A stretch of 64,000 nucleotides of DNA, taken from assembly GCA_016184365.1 (NCBI GenBank), contig JACPCW010000105.1, positions 1 through 64,000 on the forward strand. The letters are read 5' to 3'. Source of the DNA: Candidatus Rokuibacteriota bacterium. GTDB taxonomy: Bacteria; Methylomirabilota; Methylomirabilia; Rokubacteriales; CSP1-6. The notes beneath the pieces are model-generated. The model made no database searches. It saw nothing but the letters and a program-made list of their open reading frames with translations, and was not told the origin of the DNA. Position 1 is the first letter of the stretch. Each line of letters begins with the position of its first letter. The position numbers and the translations under genes are program-made. Positions 44,725-53,609 of the stretch are shown here, piece by piece.

Positions 44725-45592
44725 GGTCGCGCCCGCCGCCGCGGCGCTGCCGACGACACGGCGGCGGACGCGCCGCCTGGTCATCGCCGGCGGATTGTTC
44801 GTGGTGGCGCTCACCGCGATGGCGGTCACGGCGCCGTGGATCGCGCCGCGCGATCCGGAGCGGCAGTCGTTGCGCGCGCGGTTGAAGGCGCCGGGATGGG
44901 AAGCGCCCGACGGCCGCGCGCACGTGCTCGGCACCGACCATCTCGGGCGCGACATCCTGTCGCGCGTGATCTACGGCGCGCGCGTGTCGCTGATCGTCGG
45001 GTTCGCGGCGGTCGTGGTCGGCGGGCTCGTGGGCGCGACGCTCGGCATCATGGCCGGCTTCCGCGGCGGCTTCGTCGATACGGTCGTCATGACGCTCGCC
45101 GACGCGCAGCTCGCCTTCCCGTTCATCCTGCTCGCGATCGGGATCATCGCCGTCCTCGGTCCGAGCTTCCCGACGCTGATCGTCGTCGTGGGGCTGTCGG
45201 GATGGGTCGGCTACGCGCGCATTCTGCGATCGCAGGTGCTCGTGCTGCGGTCGCGGGAGTTCATCGACGCGATCCACGCGCTCGGGGGGTCGGTGGGCCG
45301 GATCGTCATCCGGCATCTCCTGCCGAACGTCGCCTCGTCGCTGATCGTCATCGCCACGCTCGAGCTGGCGCGGGCCATCGTCCTCGAAGCCACGCTGTCG
45401 TTCCTCGGGCTCGGCATCCAGCCGCCGACGCCGTCGTGGGGCGGCATGATCCACGAGGGCCGGGAGTATCTCGACTCGGCGTGGTGGATCTCCACCTTTC
45501 CCGGCCTCGTCCTGATGGCGACGTCGCTGGTGGTGAGTCGAACAGGGGATTGGCTGCGCGATCTGCTCGACCCAACGCTGAGGGGCGAATAG
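44690..45592 (+). CDS. ABC transporter permease, DppC-type
   Basis: A 300-residue permease: a cytoplasmic proline/alanine N-terminus, LGTDHLGRDILSRVIYGARV (diagnostic DppC segment), FRGGFVDTVVMTLADAQLAF, and the EAA loop EFIDAIHALGGSVGRIVIRH, closing with LSFLGLGIQPPTPSWGGM. It overlaps the DppB-like gene by 35 bases, so translation is coupled. Confidence 0.93.
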   Translation: MASSIPASAPAEVAPAAAALPTTRRRTRRLVIAGGLFVVALTAMAVTAPWIAPRDPERQSLRARLKAPGWEAPDGRAHVLGTDHLGRDILSRVIYGARVSLIVGFAAVVVGGLVGATLGIMAGFRGGFVDTVVMTLADAQLAFPFILLAIGIIAVLGPSFPTLIVVVGLSGWVGYARILRSQVLVLRSREFIDAIHALGGSVGRIVIRHLLPNVASSLIVIATLELARAIVLEATLSFLGLGIQPPTPSWGGMIHEGREYLDSAWWISTFPGLVLMATSLVVSRTGDWLRDLLDPTLRGE

Positions 45593-45679
45593 CCAAAAAG
45601 CTGCGTGCCGACGCAGGCTTCCCTGACAGCGGGCCTATCTGTTAGAATCGCCGAACCGGGAGCGTCAGAAGGAGGATCG

Positions 45680-47971
45680 TTGGCGCAACCAGACGTCCAA
45701 ACCCTACAAGACAAACTCGCCTACGAGCAGAAGCTCGTTCAGCTCGTCGATCGGGTTCACTCCGCCAAGAACATCGATCAGATTTTCATCGAGCTGCGCA
45801 ACGACATCCTTGCGCTGCTCGATGCCGAGCGGATGACCCTCTACGCGGTCGACGCCGAGAAGAAAGAGCTCTACTCGAAGTTCCTCGAGCTCGACACGGT
45901 CGAGGAGATCCGCGTCCCGATCAGCGAGAAGTCGATCTCCGGCTACGTCGCGCTGTGGCGCCAGCCCGTCAACATCGCGGACGCCTACGACAAGGCCGAG
46001 CTGCAGAAGATCTCGCCCACGCTCAGCTTCGACAGCTCGTTCGACAAGAAGACGGGCTTCCGCACGACGCAGGTCCTCTGCATGCCGATCCTCCACGAGG
46101 GCCGGACGACCGTCGGCGCCATCCAGCTCCTCAACAAGAAGAGCGACGAGAAGTTCACGAAAGAGGACGAGGCGGCCGTTGCGCGGATCGCCAAGACGCT
46201 CGGCATCGCCTTCCACAACCAGCAGCAGATGGCCGCCAACCGGCGCGCCACCAAGTTCGACTACCTGCTGGCCCAGCAGAAGATCACGCAGGACGAGGTC
46301 AACAACGCGATCGCCGAGGGCCGGCGCCGTCAGATCGACGTCGAATCGATCCTGATCGAGCAGTTCAAGGTGCCGAAGGCCGACCTGCTGGCCTCGCTCT
46401 CGCAGTTCTACCGGGTCCCGTCGATGGAGTTCGACGAGAAGGTCATTCCGCCGCCGGACCTGGTGAACCAGCTGAAGATCGAATACCTCAAGCGCAACTT
46501 CTGGATTCCGGTGAAGCGCGAGGAGGACGGCTCGATCCTCGTCCTGATCGACAACCCCCAGGATCTGCAGAAGGTCGACGCCGTCAATCAGCTCCTCAAG
46601 GGCCAGAAGGTGAAGTTCGCCGTCGGCCTGCGCGCGGACGTCACGACGTACCTGAAGGCGGCGTCCGGTGAGCTGAACTCCAAGGGCAACATCTCGGAGC
46701 TGCTCGGCGAGCTGTCCAGCGAAGGCGGCGGCGAGGAGCAGGCCGATCCGGGCGCCGACGGCGTCGACGAGAACGACTCGACGATCATCCGGCTCGCGAA
46801 CCAGGTCATCATGGACGCCTTCCGGTCGCGGACCTCGGACATCCACATCGAACCGTACGGTCCGCAGAAGGACACGGTGATCCGGTTCCGCATCGACGGT
46901 GCGTGCCAGGAGTACCAGAAGATCCCCGGCGCCTATCGTCGCGCGCTCGTCGCGCGCCTCAAGATCATGTCGAACCTGGACATCGCCGAGCGGCGCAAGC
47001 CGCAGGACGGCAAGATCAAGTTCAAGATGCCGGAGCGCGAGATCGAGCTCCGCGTCGCCACGATCCCGACCGCCGGCGGCAACGAAGACGTCGTCATGCG
47101 TCTCCTCGCGGCCAGCGAGCCGATTCCGATCGACAAGCTCGGCATGACGGATCGCAACCTCCGCGAGATCAAGTCCGCCGCCGAAAAGCCGTACGGCCTG
47201 ATCCTCGTCGTGGGACCGACGGGCTCCGGCAAGACGACGACGCTGCACTCCGTGCTCGGCTACATCAACAAGCCGGAGCGTAAGATCTGGACGGCCGAGG
47301 ATCCGGTCGAGATCACGCAGTACGGCCTCCGGCAGGTGCAGGTGCAGCCGAAGATCGGCTTCACGTTCGCGATCGCGATGCGCGCCTTCCTCCGCGCCGA
47401 CCCCGACGTCGTCATGGTCGGTGAAATGCGCGACCACGAGACGGCGGAGACGGGCATCGAGGCGTCCCTGACCGGCCACCTCGTGTTCTCGACCCTCCAC
47501 ACGAACAGCGCCGTCGAGACGATCATCCGCCTGCTCGACATGGGGCTCGATCCGTTCAACTTCGCGGACGCGCTCCTCGCCGTGCTCGCGCAGCGGCTCG
47601 TCCGCCGCGTGTGCGGCGCGTGCAAGGAGGAGTACCACCCCGACCGGCCCGAGTTCGACGCGATGGCCGAGGCGTACGGCAAGGAAGAGTTCGAGAAGCT
47701 CGGCCACGTCTACGACGAGAAGTTCAAGCTCTACCGGGGCAAGGGCTGCTCGGAGTGCAACAAGACCGGCTACCGCGGCCGGGCCGGTATCCACGAGCTG
47801 CTGATGGCCAGCGACCAGATGAAGAAGATGATCCAGAACAAGGAACGCGTGGCCGCGATGTACCCCGTCGCCAAGAGCGAGGGCATGACGACGCTCGTCC
47901 AGGACGGCATTCTCAAGGCGCTGGCCGGCGTCACGGACTTCAAGCAGGTCAAGGCGGTCGCGATCAAGTAA
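45680..47971 (+). CDS. type IV pilus/type II secretion ATPase (PilB/GspE) with N-terminal GAF domain
   Basis: A 763-residue protein. Residues about 10-165 form a GAF domain (LALLDAERMTLYAVDAEKKE, TQVLCMPILHEGRTTVGAIQ). About 180-320 is the MshEN/GspE N-terminal module (LIEQFKVPKADLLASLSQFY). The ATPase core has Walker A VGPTGSGKTTTLHSVLGY, Asp box EDPVEITQYGLRQVQVQ, Walker B DPDVVMVGEMRDHETAE, and a tetracysteine zinc site CGAC...CSEC. It powers pilus assembly or secretion in the cytoplasm. TTG at 45680 is chosen for its AGGAGGA site; TAGAAT at 45643-45648 may be the -10. No other pilus gene is nearby. Confidence 0.92.
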   Translation: MAQPDVQTLQDKLAYEQKLVQLVDRVHSAKNIDQIFIELRNDILALLDAERMTLYAVDAEKKELYSKFLELDTVEEIRVPISEKSISGYVALWRQPVNIADAYDKAELQKISPTLSFDSSFDKKTGFRTTQVLCMPILHEGRTTVGAIQLLNKKSDEKFTKEDEAAVARIAKTLGIAFHNQQQMAANRRATKFDYLLAQQKITQDEVNNAIAEGRRRQIDVESILIEQFKVPKADLLASLSQFYRVPSMEFDEKVIPPPDLVNQLKIEYLKRNFWIPVKREEDGSILVLIDNPQDLQKVDAVNQLLKGQKVKFAVGLRADVTTYLKAASGELNSKGNISELLGELSSEGGGEEQADPGADGVDENDSTIIRLANQVIMDAFRSRTSDIHIEPYGPQKDTVIRFRIDGACQEYQKIPGAYRRALVARLKIMSNLDIAERRKPQDGKIKFKMPEREIELRVATIPTAGGNEDVVMRLLAASEPIPIDKLGMTDRNLREIKSAAEKPYGLILVVGPTGSGKTTTLHSVLGYINKPERKIWTAEDPVEITQYGLRQVQVQPKIGFTFAIAMRAFLRADPDVVMVGEMRDHETAETGIEASLTGHLVFSTLHTNSAVETIIRLLDMGLDPFNFADALLAVLAQRLVRRVCGACKEEYHPDRPEFDAMAEAYGKEEFEKLGHVYDEKFKLYRGKGCSECNKTGYRGRAGIHELLMASDQMKKMIQNKERVAAMYPVAKSEGMTTLVQDGILKALAGVTDFKQVKAVAIK

Positions 47972-48001
47972 CTCGCCTGGCGCGTTTTCGCGCGCTGGGC
48001 C

Positions 48002-48145
48002 GGTCGGCGGGGATGGGGCAGGGGCCTCTGCCCACGGCCCGCTCTCCTTCGATCGTCCTCTCAGCCGTTCCCACTCGGATCCGCTGCGGCCTCACGCTCG
48101 TCTACGGGAACGGGTCACCCGGCCCCTGCCCCATCCCCGCCGACC
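48002..48145. mobile_element. candidate MITE: 25-bp perfect inverted repeats around 94 bp
   Basis: GGTCGGCGGGGATGGGGCAG(GGGCC) at 48002-48026 and its exact reverse complement at 48121-48145 enclose 94 bases with no gene. This could be a miniature transposable element or a long stem RNA. It fills most of the 309-bp gap between the PilB and MFS genes; the rest shows only G/C-rich sequence. Confidence 0.5.
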
Positions 48146-48280
48146 TGACCATCACACCCGCCCTCGCGCCACGCGTTTGCTCGCCTCGCGTGCGCGTCGT
48201 TCAGGCTCGACGCTCGGCTTCGCCTCGCGGCTCGCTGCTTCTCGGCGCGCCGCACGTCTCGATGTCGCGCTCGCGCTTTC

Positions 48281-49432
48281 TCAGTCCCGCAGCTTCACGT
48301 CCTTGAACGTTTGCCACAGCAGCACGTCGTAGACGATTTTCAGGACTCCGCCCAACGCGAACGGCGCGGAGAGCGCGATCGCCGTCATCACCCAGCCCGT
48401 CAGCGCCGGTGTGATGGCTTGCGCCACCGTTCGCGACAGATTGGTCAGGCTCGCTGCGGCTTCTCGCTCTTCGTCGGCCACGACCGCCATCACGTAGGCC
48501 TGGCGCGTCGGGACGTCCATTTGCGACAGGAGATGACGGGCGAGCAGGAACGCGACCGCGATGGCTCCCGTCGGCGCGAACGCGATGGCGATCAGGAGTC
48601 CGTTCGACAGCAGATGCGACACCACCATCGTCGGCAGCAGGCCGAAACGCGTGGCCGCTCGCGCCGCCAGGAGCATCGACACGCCGGTCAGGATTTGCGT
48701 GCCCGCGAACACTGCGCCCAGCGTGTCCAGCGCCATGTCGAACTGCGTGTGCAGGAAATACGCGACCAGCGACTGCAGCACGAAGCCGCCCGCGAACGAG
48801 TCGAGGGCAAAGAGCGCCGAGAGTCGGCGAATCACCGGCGCGGACGGTAACCGACCGCCCGGCGAACGCACCGGCGTTGCCGGCGCGCGCATCGTGCTGT
48901 ACGCGATCGCCTGGACGACCGCGCCCGCGAGGAACATCGCGAACAGCGGTGTGTAGGACGCCGTGAAGCGCACGGACACCGCGCCGAGGGCTGCCGCGGC
49001 GTAGCCGAGCAGGTTGTAGACACTCAGCACCGCCGTCCGGCGCGCGGCGGGCGTGGCGCGCGCGACGACGACCTGTTCGACCGTCAGAAAGGGACCGGTC
49101 TCGCCGGTGCCGACCGCGACGTTGCCGAGGACCGCGCCGAGGACGACCAGCCACGGCTCACGCGAGGCGAGCAACAGCACGGCGGCGACGGCCGACAGGC
49201 CCGTGAGTCCGAGCAGCGCCGCGCGCGCGCCGAAGCGCTCCGCGGGACGGCGCACGAGCCACGTCAGCATCGCGCTGCCGGCGAGCGTGCTCGTCACGGC
49301 GACGCCGATCGCGGTCGCGCCCATCCCGAGGTCGGCCAGATAGATCGGCAGGACGATGCCGAGAAATCCGTAACAGAAGGTGCGGGTGGCTTTCGCGACG
49401 AAGACGGCGGTGACGCCGGAGGCGGGATTCAC
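48281..49432 (-). CDS. MFS transporter
   Basis: A 383-residue protein with twelve predicted helices. CYGFLGIVLPIYLADLGMGA, motif A-like RRPAERFGARAALLGLTGLS, and LFALDSFAGGFVLQSLVAYF and SQMDVPTRQAYVMAVVADEE in the second half. It resembles drug or metabolite exporters of the MFS_1 group; substrate unknown. GTG start at 49432 with TAGGCT 9 bases upstream. Divergent from a small helical protein, with a palindrome in the shared 96-bp interval. Confidence 0.88.
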   Translation of the reverse strand: MNPASGVTAVFVAKATRTFCYGFLGIVLPIYLADLGMGATAIGVAVTSTLAGSAMLTWLVRRPAERFGARAALLGLTGLSAVAAVLLLASREPWLVVLGAVLGNVAVGTGETGPFLTVEQVVVARATPAARRTAVLSVYNLLGYAAAALGAVSVRFTASYTPLFAMFLAGAVVQAIAYSTMRAPATPVRSPGGRLPSAPVIRRLSALFALDSFAGGFVLQSLVAYFLHTQFDMALDTLGAVFAGTQILTGVSMLLAARAATRFGLLPTMVVSHLLSNGLLIAIAFAPTGAIAVAFLLARHLLSQMDVPTRQAYVMAVVADEEREAAASLTNLSRTVAQAITPALTGWVMTAIALSAPFALGGVLKIVYDVLLWQTFKDVKLRD

Positions 49433-49485
49433 GGAGCCGCCAGCCTACACCGGAGGGAGCGAAGGAAGGCCCCCTTGACAGTAAT

Positions 49486-49503
49486 ACTCAACACGTGATG
49501 AGT
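49486..49503. promoter_or_regulatory. 18-bp inverted repeat, probable operator
   Basis: ACTCA-A-CACGTG-A-TGAGT, symmetric except the two A bases. It lies between the divergent MFS and small-protein genes, just after a TTGACA at 49475-49480. A dimeric repressor or activator could bind here; none is encoded next to it. Confidence 0.45.
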
Positions 49504-49528
49504 TATACATCCCGGTGGAGGTGAAGTG

Positions 49529-49840
49529 ATGAATCCCGTGGAGCGAGTGCTCGAGGGGGAGCTGGTGGGGCTGCTGGATCGGCTGGCCGAGTCGCTACCG
49601 CAGGGGATGTCCACGGCGGTCGCCACGCAGGGCGCGATCCGTGCGCGGCTCGACGAAGCCGATGCGCGTCTGTCCGAAATCCGTGCCGCGCTGCTGGCCG
49701 ATTACGGCCGGTGGCGCCGGGCGCTGGAGGACGTCGAGAACCTGTGGGCGCTGGCGAGCTGGAGCCTCCTCGAGTCCGGTGACGTTCGGTCAGCGGCCCA
49801 GGAACCGGTCGAGCAGCCCGCGGCGCTCGTCGCCGCCTGA
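49529..49840 (+). CDS. hypothetical helical protein, 103 aa
   Basis: Begins MNPVERVLEGELVGLLDRLA, with IRARLDEADARLSEIRAALL and YGRWRRALEDVENLWALASW: amphipathic, possibly coiled-coil helices, no membrane segment or signal. A strong GGAGGTGA site precedes the ATG. Its 3' end overlaps the convergent gene by 51 bases. Unknown function. Confidence 0.6.
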   Translation: MNPVERVLEGELVGLLDRLAESLPQGMSTAVATQGAIRARLDEADARLSEIRAALLADYGRWRRALEDVENLWALASWSLLESGDVRSAAQEPVEQPAALVAA

Positions 49841-50233
49841 CGGCTGTTGCCGGACGTCCTCGAAGCGCTGCCAGTAATCCGGCAGCTCTTTCGCGAGCGT
49901 GACCTGGATGGCCAGCGCGGCGTTCACATCGCCGCCGTGCGGCGTGTTCAGATTTCCGAGCCGCTGACGCTGCTCGGCCGGCAGCGCTGGAACGAGCGCC
50001 GCGCGCACGCGTTCGAGGAAGTCCGCGACGCGCCGGTCGTATTCTTCACGGTCGCGCGCGTTGTCGGCCGCCGGCGCCGCGGCGCCGCGGTCCTGCCGCG
50101 CCTTGACCATCGCGTCGAGGCACGCGTAGTCCACGGCGTCCTCGATGCGCGTGCGGAGCTCGGCCTCGATGCGGGTGGGCAGGTCCAGCGGCTCGCGCTC
50201 GCCTCCGCCATGGTGCGCGTTCGTGTACGGCAT
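49790..50233 (-). CDS. hypothetical protein, 147 aa
   Basis: Soluble helical protein. A disordered N-terminus (MPYTNAHHGGGEREPLDL) is followed by RIEAELRTRIEDAVDYACLD, FLERVRAALVPALPAEQRQR and a C-terminal RRGLLDRFLGR. I do not recognise the family. ATG at 50233 is 2 bases after the stop of the epimerase gene, so it is probably cotranscribed with it. Confidence 0.6.
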   Translation of the reverse strand: MPYTNAHHGGGEREPLDLPTRIEAELRTRIEDAVDYACLDAMVKARQDRGAAAPAADNARDREEYDRRVADFLERVRAALVPALPAEQRQRLGNLNTPHGGDVNAALAIQVTLAKELPDYWQRFEDVRQQPSGGDERRGLLDRFLGR

Positions 50234-50235
50234 CG

Positions 50236-51150
50236 TCAGCCGAGCATGCGCTCGAGGCCGGCGCGAAGCGGCACCGGCGTCACGCCGAACGTCGAAAAGA
50301 ACGGTCTGGCGTCGCAGGTGTTTTCCTCGCCGAGCATCAGCAGCTGGTCGGGCGTGATCGGGAACGACGGGACCCGGTGGAACAGGCGCGCCATGACACG
50401 CATGAGGCCGAGCGGCACGTGCGCTTTCAGCACGCGCCGCCGCCCGAGCGCGGCGCCGATCATGTCCAGCAGCTCGACCATCGTGACGGCGTCGGGACCC
50501 GCGACTTCGACGACCTGCTTCACCGTGGCCGGCAGCTCCACCGCACGGGCGAACGCCTCGGCGACCTGCTCGACCGGCACGGGCTGCAGGCGCTGGCGGC
50601 CGTCGCCGATCACGGGCACGACGGGAAGGCGACTCACCATGCCCGCCAGCATCGACACGAAGCCGTCGCCGCGGCCGTAGATGACCGACGGCCGGAAAAT
50701 CGTCCACGCGAGGCCGCTCGACCGCACGGCTTCCTCGGCCGTCCACTTGGTCCGGTGGTAGCGCGAGCGCGCCGCCGCGCGCGTGCCGAGCGCGCTCATG
50801 TGAAGGAAGCGCCGCACGCCGGCCGCGGTCGCAGCGGCGAGCACGTTGGCAGTGCCGTCGACGTGCACGCGTTCGAACGTCACGCCACGGCTCGGCTGTT
50901 CGCGGATGATCCCGACCAGATGGAGGGCGGTATCGCACCCGGTGATCGCGGCCTCCAGCGTGCCGGGCACGAGCACGTTGCCCTCGACGCGCTCGATCGC
51001 GCCGAACCCGCGCAGATCGGCCTCGGAGCCTCTCCGGACGAGACATCGCACGCCGTAGCCTTCCGTGCGCAGCGCGTGAATGACCGAGCGGCCGACGAAG
51101 CCCGTCGCCCCGGTGACGAAGACCCGGTGCGCTGGCGTCTGCTTGTCCAT
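50236..51150 (-). CDS. NAD(P)-binding epimerase-like protein (complex I NDUFA9 type)
   Basis: About 304 residues of an atypical short-chain dehydrogenase: Rossmann motif VFVTGATGFVGRSVIHALRT, LHLVGIIREQPSRGVTFERV, FLHMSALGTRAAARSRYHRT with the YxxxK pair, and FRPSVIYGRGDGFVSMLAGM. Proteins of this group act as NDUFA9-like assembly factors or as epimerases and quinone-related reductases. ATG at 51150 is preferred over the longer start at 51174 because homology begins after it. Confidence 0.87.
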   Translation of the reverse strand: MDKQTPAHRVFVTGATGFVGRSVIHALRTEGYGVRCLVRRGSEADLRGFGAIERVEGNVLVPGTLEAAITGCDTALHLVGIIREQPSRGVTFERVHVDGTANVLAAATAAGVRRFLHMSALGTRAAARSRYHRTKWTAEEAVRSSGLAWTIFRPSVIYGRGDGFVSMLAGMVSRLPVVPVIGDGRQRLQPVPVEQVAEAFARAVELPATVKQVVEVAGPDAVTMVELLDMIGAALGRRRVLKAHVPLGLMRVMARLFHRVPSFPITPDQLLMLGEENTCDARPFFSTFGVTPVPLRAGLERMLG

Positions 51151-51179
51151 CGGGCTCCATGGTACGCGAGTCACGATGC

Positions 51180-51185
51180 TAAGAT
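51180..51185 (+). promoter_or_regulatory. -10 box of beta-lactamase/NamZ fusion (leaderless)
   Basis: TAAGAT, 6 bases before the GTG start at 51192; no ribosome-binding site is present. The same box and spacing occur before the peptidase gene at 7111. Confidence 0.45.
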
Positions 51186-51191
51186 CGCGAG

Positions 51192-53534
51192 GTGGGTTGT
51201 GCCCTCCGCCTCGCGGCGTGTGTCGTCCTGCTCGCCGTCGTGGTCCCCGTCCAGGCCGCCCCCTTCGACTTTTCCGCCGTCGACGAAGCCGCGCGCGACG
51301 CCGTCGCGTCGGGCGAGATCCCCGGCGTCGTCGTCCTCGTCGGTCGCGGCGACGACATCCTCTATCACCGCGCGTTCGGCTGGCGCGCCCTCGCGCCCGC
51401 GCTCGAACCGATGACGGCGGACACCGTGTTCGACATCGCGTCGCTCACGAAGCCGCTCGGCACGGCGATCGCGGTCATGGCGCTCGTCGAGCGCGGCGCC
51501 ATTGCGCTCGACGCGCCGCTCGGCCGCTACCTGAACGAGTTCCGCGGGGCCGCGTTCAAGGAGGTCACGATCCGGCGGATGCTCACGCACAGCGGCGGCT
51601 TCGCCGGCTACCCGGCGAACAAGGCGGTGAAGGGCGGGTTCCCGTCCGCGGCGCGCGAGATCGCGAAGATCAAGCTCGACTATCCGCCGGGCACCGGCTT
51701 CCAGTACAGCGACACCGGCTTCATCCTGCTCGGCGAAGTCGTGCGCAGGGTCAGCGGCGAGCGCCTCGACCGGTATCTCGACCGGCTGCTCGTGCGCCCG
51801 CTCGGCTTGAGAGAGACGACGTTCCACGTCGACGCGCGACTGCGATCGCGCACCGCGCCCACCGAGTTCTGGCGGGGCCGGATGCTCCGCGGGGACGTCC
51901 ACGATCCGCGCGCGCGGCTGGTCGGCGGCGTGGCCGGTCACGCCGGGATGTTCTCGACCGCGGCCGATCTCGCCCGGATCTGCCGGATGCTCGTGAACGG
52001 TGGCACCTGGGACGGCCGGCGCATTCTGAAGGCGCAGACGATCGCGACCATGTGGACCCGCGTCACGAACGCGAACGGCAACGGGAGGCGAACGCCCGGG
52101 TGGGACATGTCGTCGGGTTACTCGCTGATCCACGCGCCGTTCTTCCCGATCAATTCCGTCGGCCATACCGGCTTCACGGGCACGTCCGTGTGGATCGACC
52201 CGGTGAGTCGCACGTACATGATCCTGCTCACGAACCGCGTGCACCCGAATGGCGGGAGCGCGGCACGGATCCGTGAGCTGCGGGTGCGCACGGCGGCGGC
52301 GGTGGGCGCCGCGGTCTTTGCGCCGGCCTTGCCGCCACCGGCGACACCCGAGGCGGCATCGGATCGGCCGGCGCCGGCGACCGCGACCGCCGGCCCGCGC
52401 ACCAGCGCTCGCGTGCGCTCCGGTCTCGACGTGCTCGTCGAGCAGAACTTCGCGCTCCTGCGGGGGCACTCCGTTGGCGTCGTCACGAACCAGACGGGCG
52501 TCGACGCCACCGGTCGTCGCACCATCGACCTGCTGGCAGCCGCGCCGGGCCTGAAGCTCCAGGCGATCTTCTCGCCCGAGCACGGGCTGGCCGGGACGCT
52601 CGAGACCGACGTCCCGCACAGCCGCGACGCGGCCACCGGCCGGCCGATCTGGAGCCTGTACGGCCAGACGCGCCGCCCCGACGGCGGGATGCTGCGGGGC
52701 GTGACGGCGCTGGTCTTCGACATCCAGGACGTCGGCGTGCGGTACTACACGTACCTGACGACGCTCGTCTACGTGATGGAGGAAGCGGCGCGCCGCGGCT
52801 TGCCCGTGTTCGTGCTCGACCGTCCGAACCCGATCAATGGCCGCGTCGTCGAAGGTCCGCTGATGGATCCGGATCTCGAATCGTTCACCGCGCCGCACCC
52901 GATCCCGGTGCGTACCGGGATGACGATCGGCGAGTTCGGCCGCATGGCGGCCGCCGAGCGGAAGATCCCCGTCAACCTCACCGTCGTGCCGCTCGCCGGC
53001 TGGAGCCGCAGCCGGTGGTTCGACGAGCTCGGAGTCGCGTGGGTGAACCCGTCGCCCAACATCCGGTCGGTGACGCAGGCCCTGCTCTACTCGGGCATCG
53101 GCCTGCTCGAGGCGACGAACCTCTCGGTCGGACGCGGCACCGACATGCCGTTCGAGGTGATCGGCGCGCCGTGGATCGAGCCACACGCGCTCGTCGAGGC
53201 GCTGTCGCGCCGCAAGCTGCCGGGCGTGCGGTTCGAGCCGGCGTGGTTCACGCCGACGGCCGACAAGTACGCGCGAGTGGCCTGCGCGGGCATCCGCTTC
53301 GTCGTGACGGACCGCGAGGCGATCCGTCCCGTCACCGTCGCGCTGGCGCTCGCCCTCGAGCTACGGCAGCGTCATCGTGACCAGTGGAGGCCGGAGAACA
53401 TCCAGAACCTCCTCGTGAACCGCACGACGATGTGGGCGCTCCTGAGAGCCGAGCCGCTCGACCGCTTGCTCGCCTGGGCCGACGCCGAACGCGCGAGCTT
53501 CTTGAACCGCCGCGCGTCGTACCTCATTTATTAA
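51192..53534 (+). CDS. secreted fusion: serine beta-lactamase-fold hydrolase + DUF1343 (NamZ-type exo-muramidase)
   Basis: A 780-residue protein with a signal peptide (RLAACVVLLAVVVPVQA). Residues about 25-370 are a class C beta-lactamase-like domain: SLTKPLGTAIAVMA supplies SxxK, YSDTGFILLGEVV the YxN-like motif, and GHTGFTGTSVW the HxG box. Residues about 405-780 are DUF1343: GVVTNQTGVDATGRRTIDLL, FSPEHGLAG, FDIQDVGVRYYTYLTTL and NPSPNIRSVTQALLYSGIGL. DUF1343 includes NamZ, which removes terminal MurNAc from peptidoglycan chains. The fusion suggests combined cleavage of muropeptides outside the membrane. Confidence 0.9.
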   Translation: MGCALRLAACVVLLAVVVPVQAAPFDFSAVDEAARDAVASGEIPGVVVLVGRGDDILYHRAFGWRALAPALEPMTADTVFDIASLTKPLGTAIAVMALVERGAIALDAPLGRYLNEFRGAAFKEVTIRRMLTHSGGFAGYPANKAVKGGFPSAAREIAKIKLDYPPGTGFQYSDTGFILLGEVVRRVSGERLDRYLDRLLVRPLGLRETTFHVDARLRSRTAPTEFWRGRMLRGDVHDPRARLVGGVAGHAGMFSTAADLARICRMLVNGGTWDGRRILKAQTIATMWTRVTNANGNGRRTPGWDMSSGYSLIHAPFFPINSVGHTGFTGTSVWIDPVSRTYMILLTNRVHPNGGSAARIRELRVRTAAAVGAAVFAPALPPPATPEAASDRPAPATATAGPRTSARVRSGLDVLVEQNFALLRGHSVGVVTNQTGVDATGRRTIDLLAAAPGLKLQAIFSPEHGLAGTLETDVPHSRDAATGRPIWSLYGQTRRPDGGMLRGVTALVFDIQDVGVRYYTYLTTLVYVMEEAARRGLPVFVLDRPNPINGRVVEGPLMDPDLESFTAPHPIPVRTGMTIGEFGRMAAAERKIPVNLTVVPLAGWSRSRWFDELGVAWVNPSPNIRSVTQALLYSGIGLLEATNLSVGRGTDMPFEVIGAPWIEPHALVEALSRRKLPGVRFEPAWFTPTADKYARVACAGIRFVVTDREAIRPVTVALALALELRQRHRDQWRPENIQNLLVNRTTMWALLRAEPLDRLLAWADAERASFLNRRASYLIY

Positions 53535-53609
53535 GCTGGGGGGCCCCGAAATGGCCCCCCAGACCCCCCCGCGCTCGTCGCGTCCCGGCGTAGCCGTGAC
53601 GCTCCTCGA
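53535..53609 (-). repeat. two-hairpin interspersed element, copy R6 (reverse orientation)
   Basis: On the minus strand: TCGAGGAGCGTCACGG...CCGGGACGCG, linker, then TGGGGGGCC/GGCCCCCCA with an ATTTCGG loop, ending CAGC. The second hairpin begins 2 bases after the TAA of the fusion gene. Confidence 0.88.

Noticed and set aside
47972-48280. A coding gene in the PilB-MFS gap
   Set aside because: Open frames there have no start signal, are low-complexity, and cross the 25-bp inverted repeat.
49475-49508. Standard sigma70 promoter from TTGACA and TTATAC
   Set aside because: The spacing is 22 bases, too long for a normal promoter; only the palindrome was kept as a feature.
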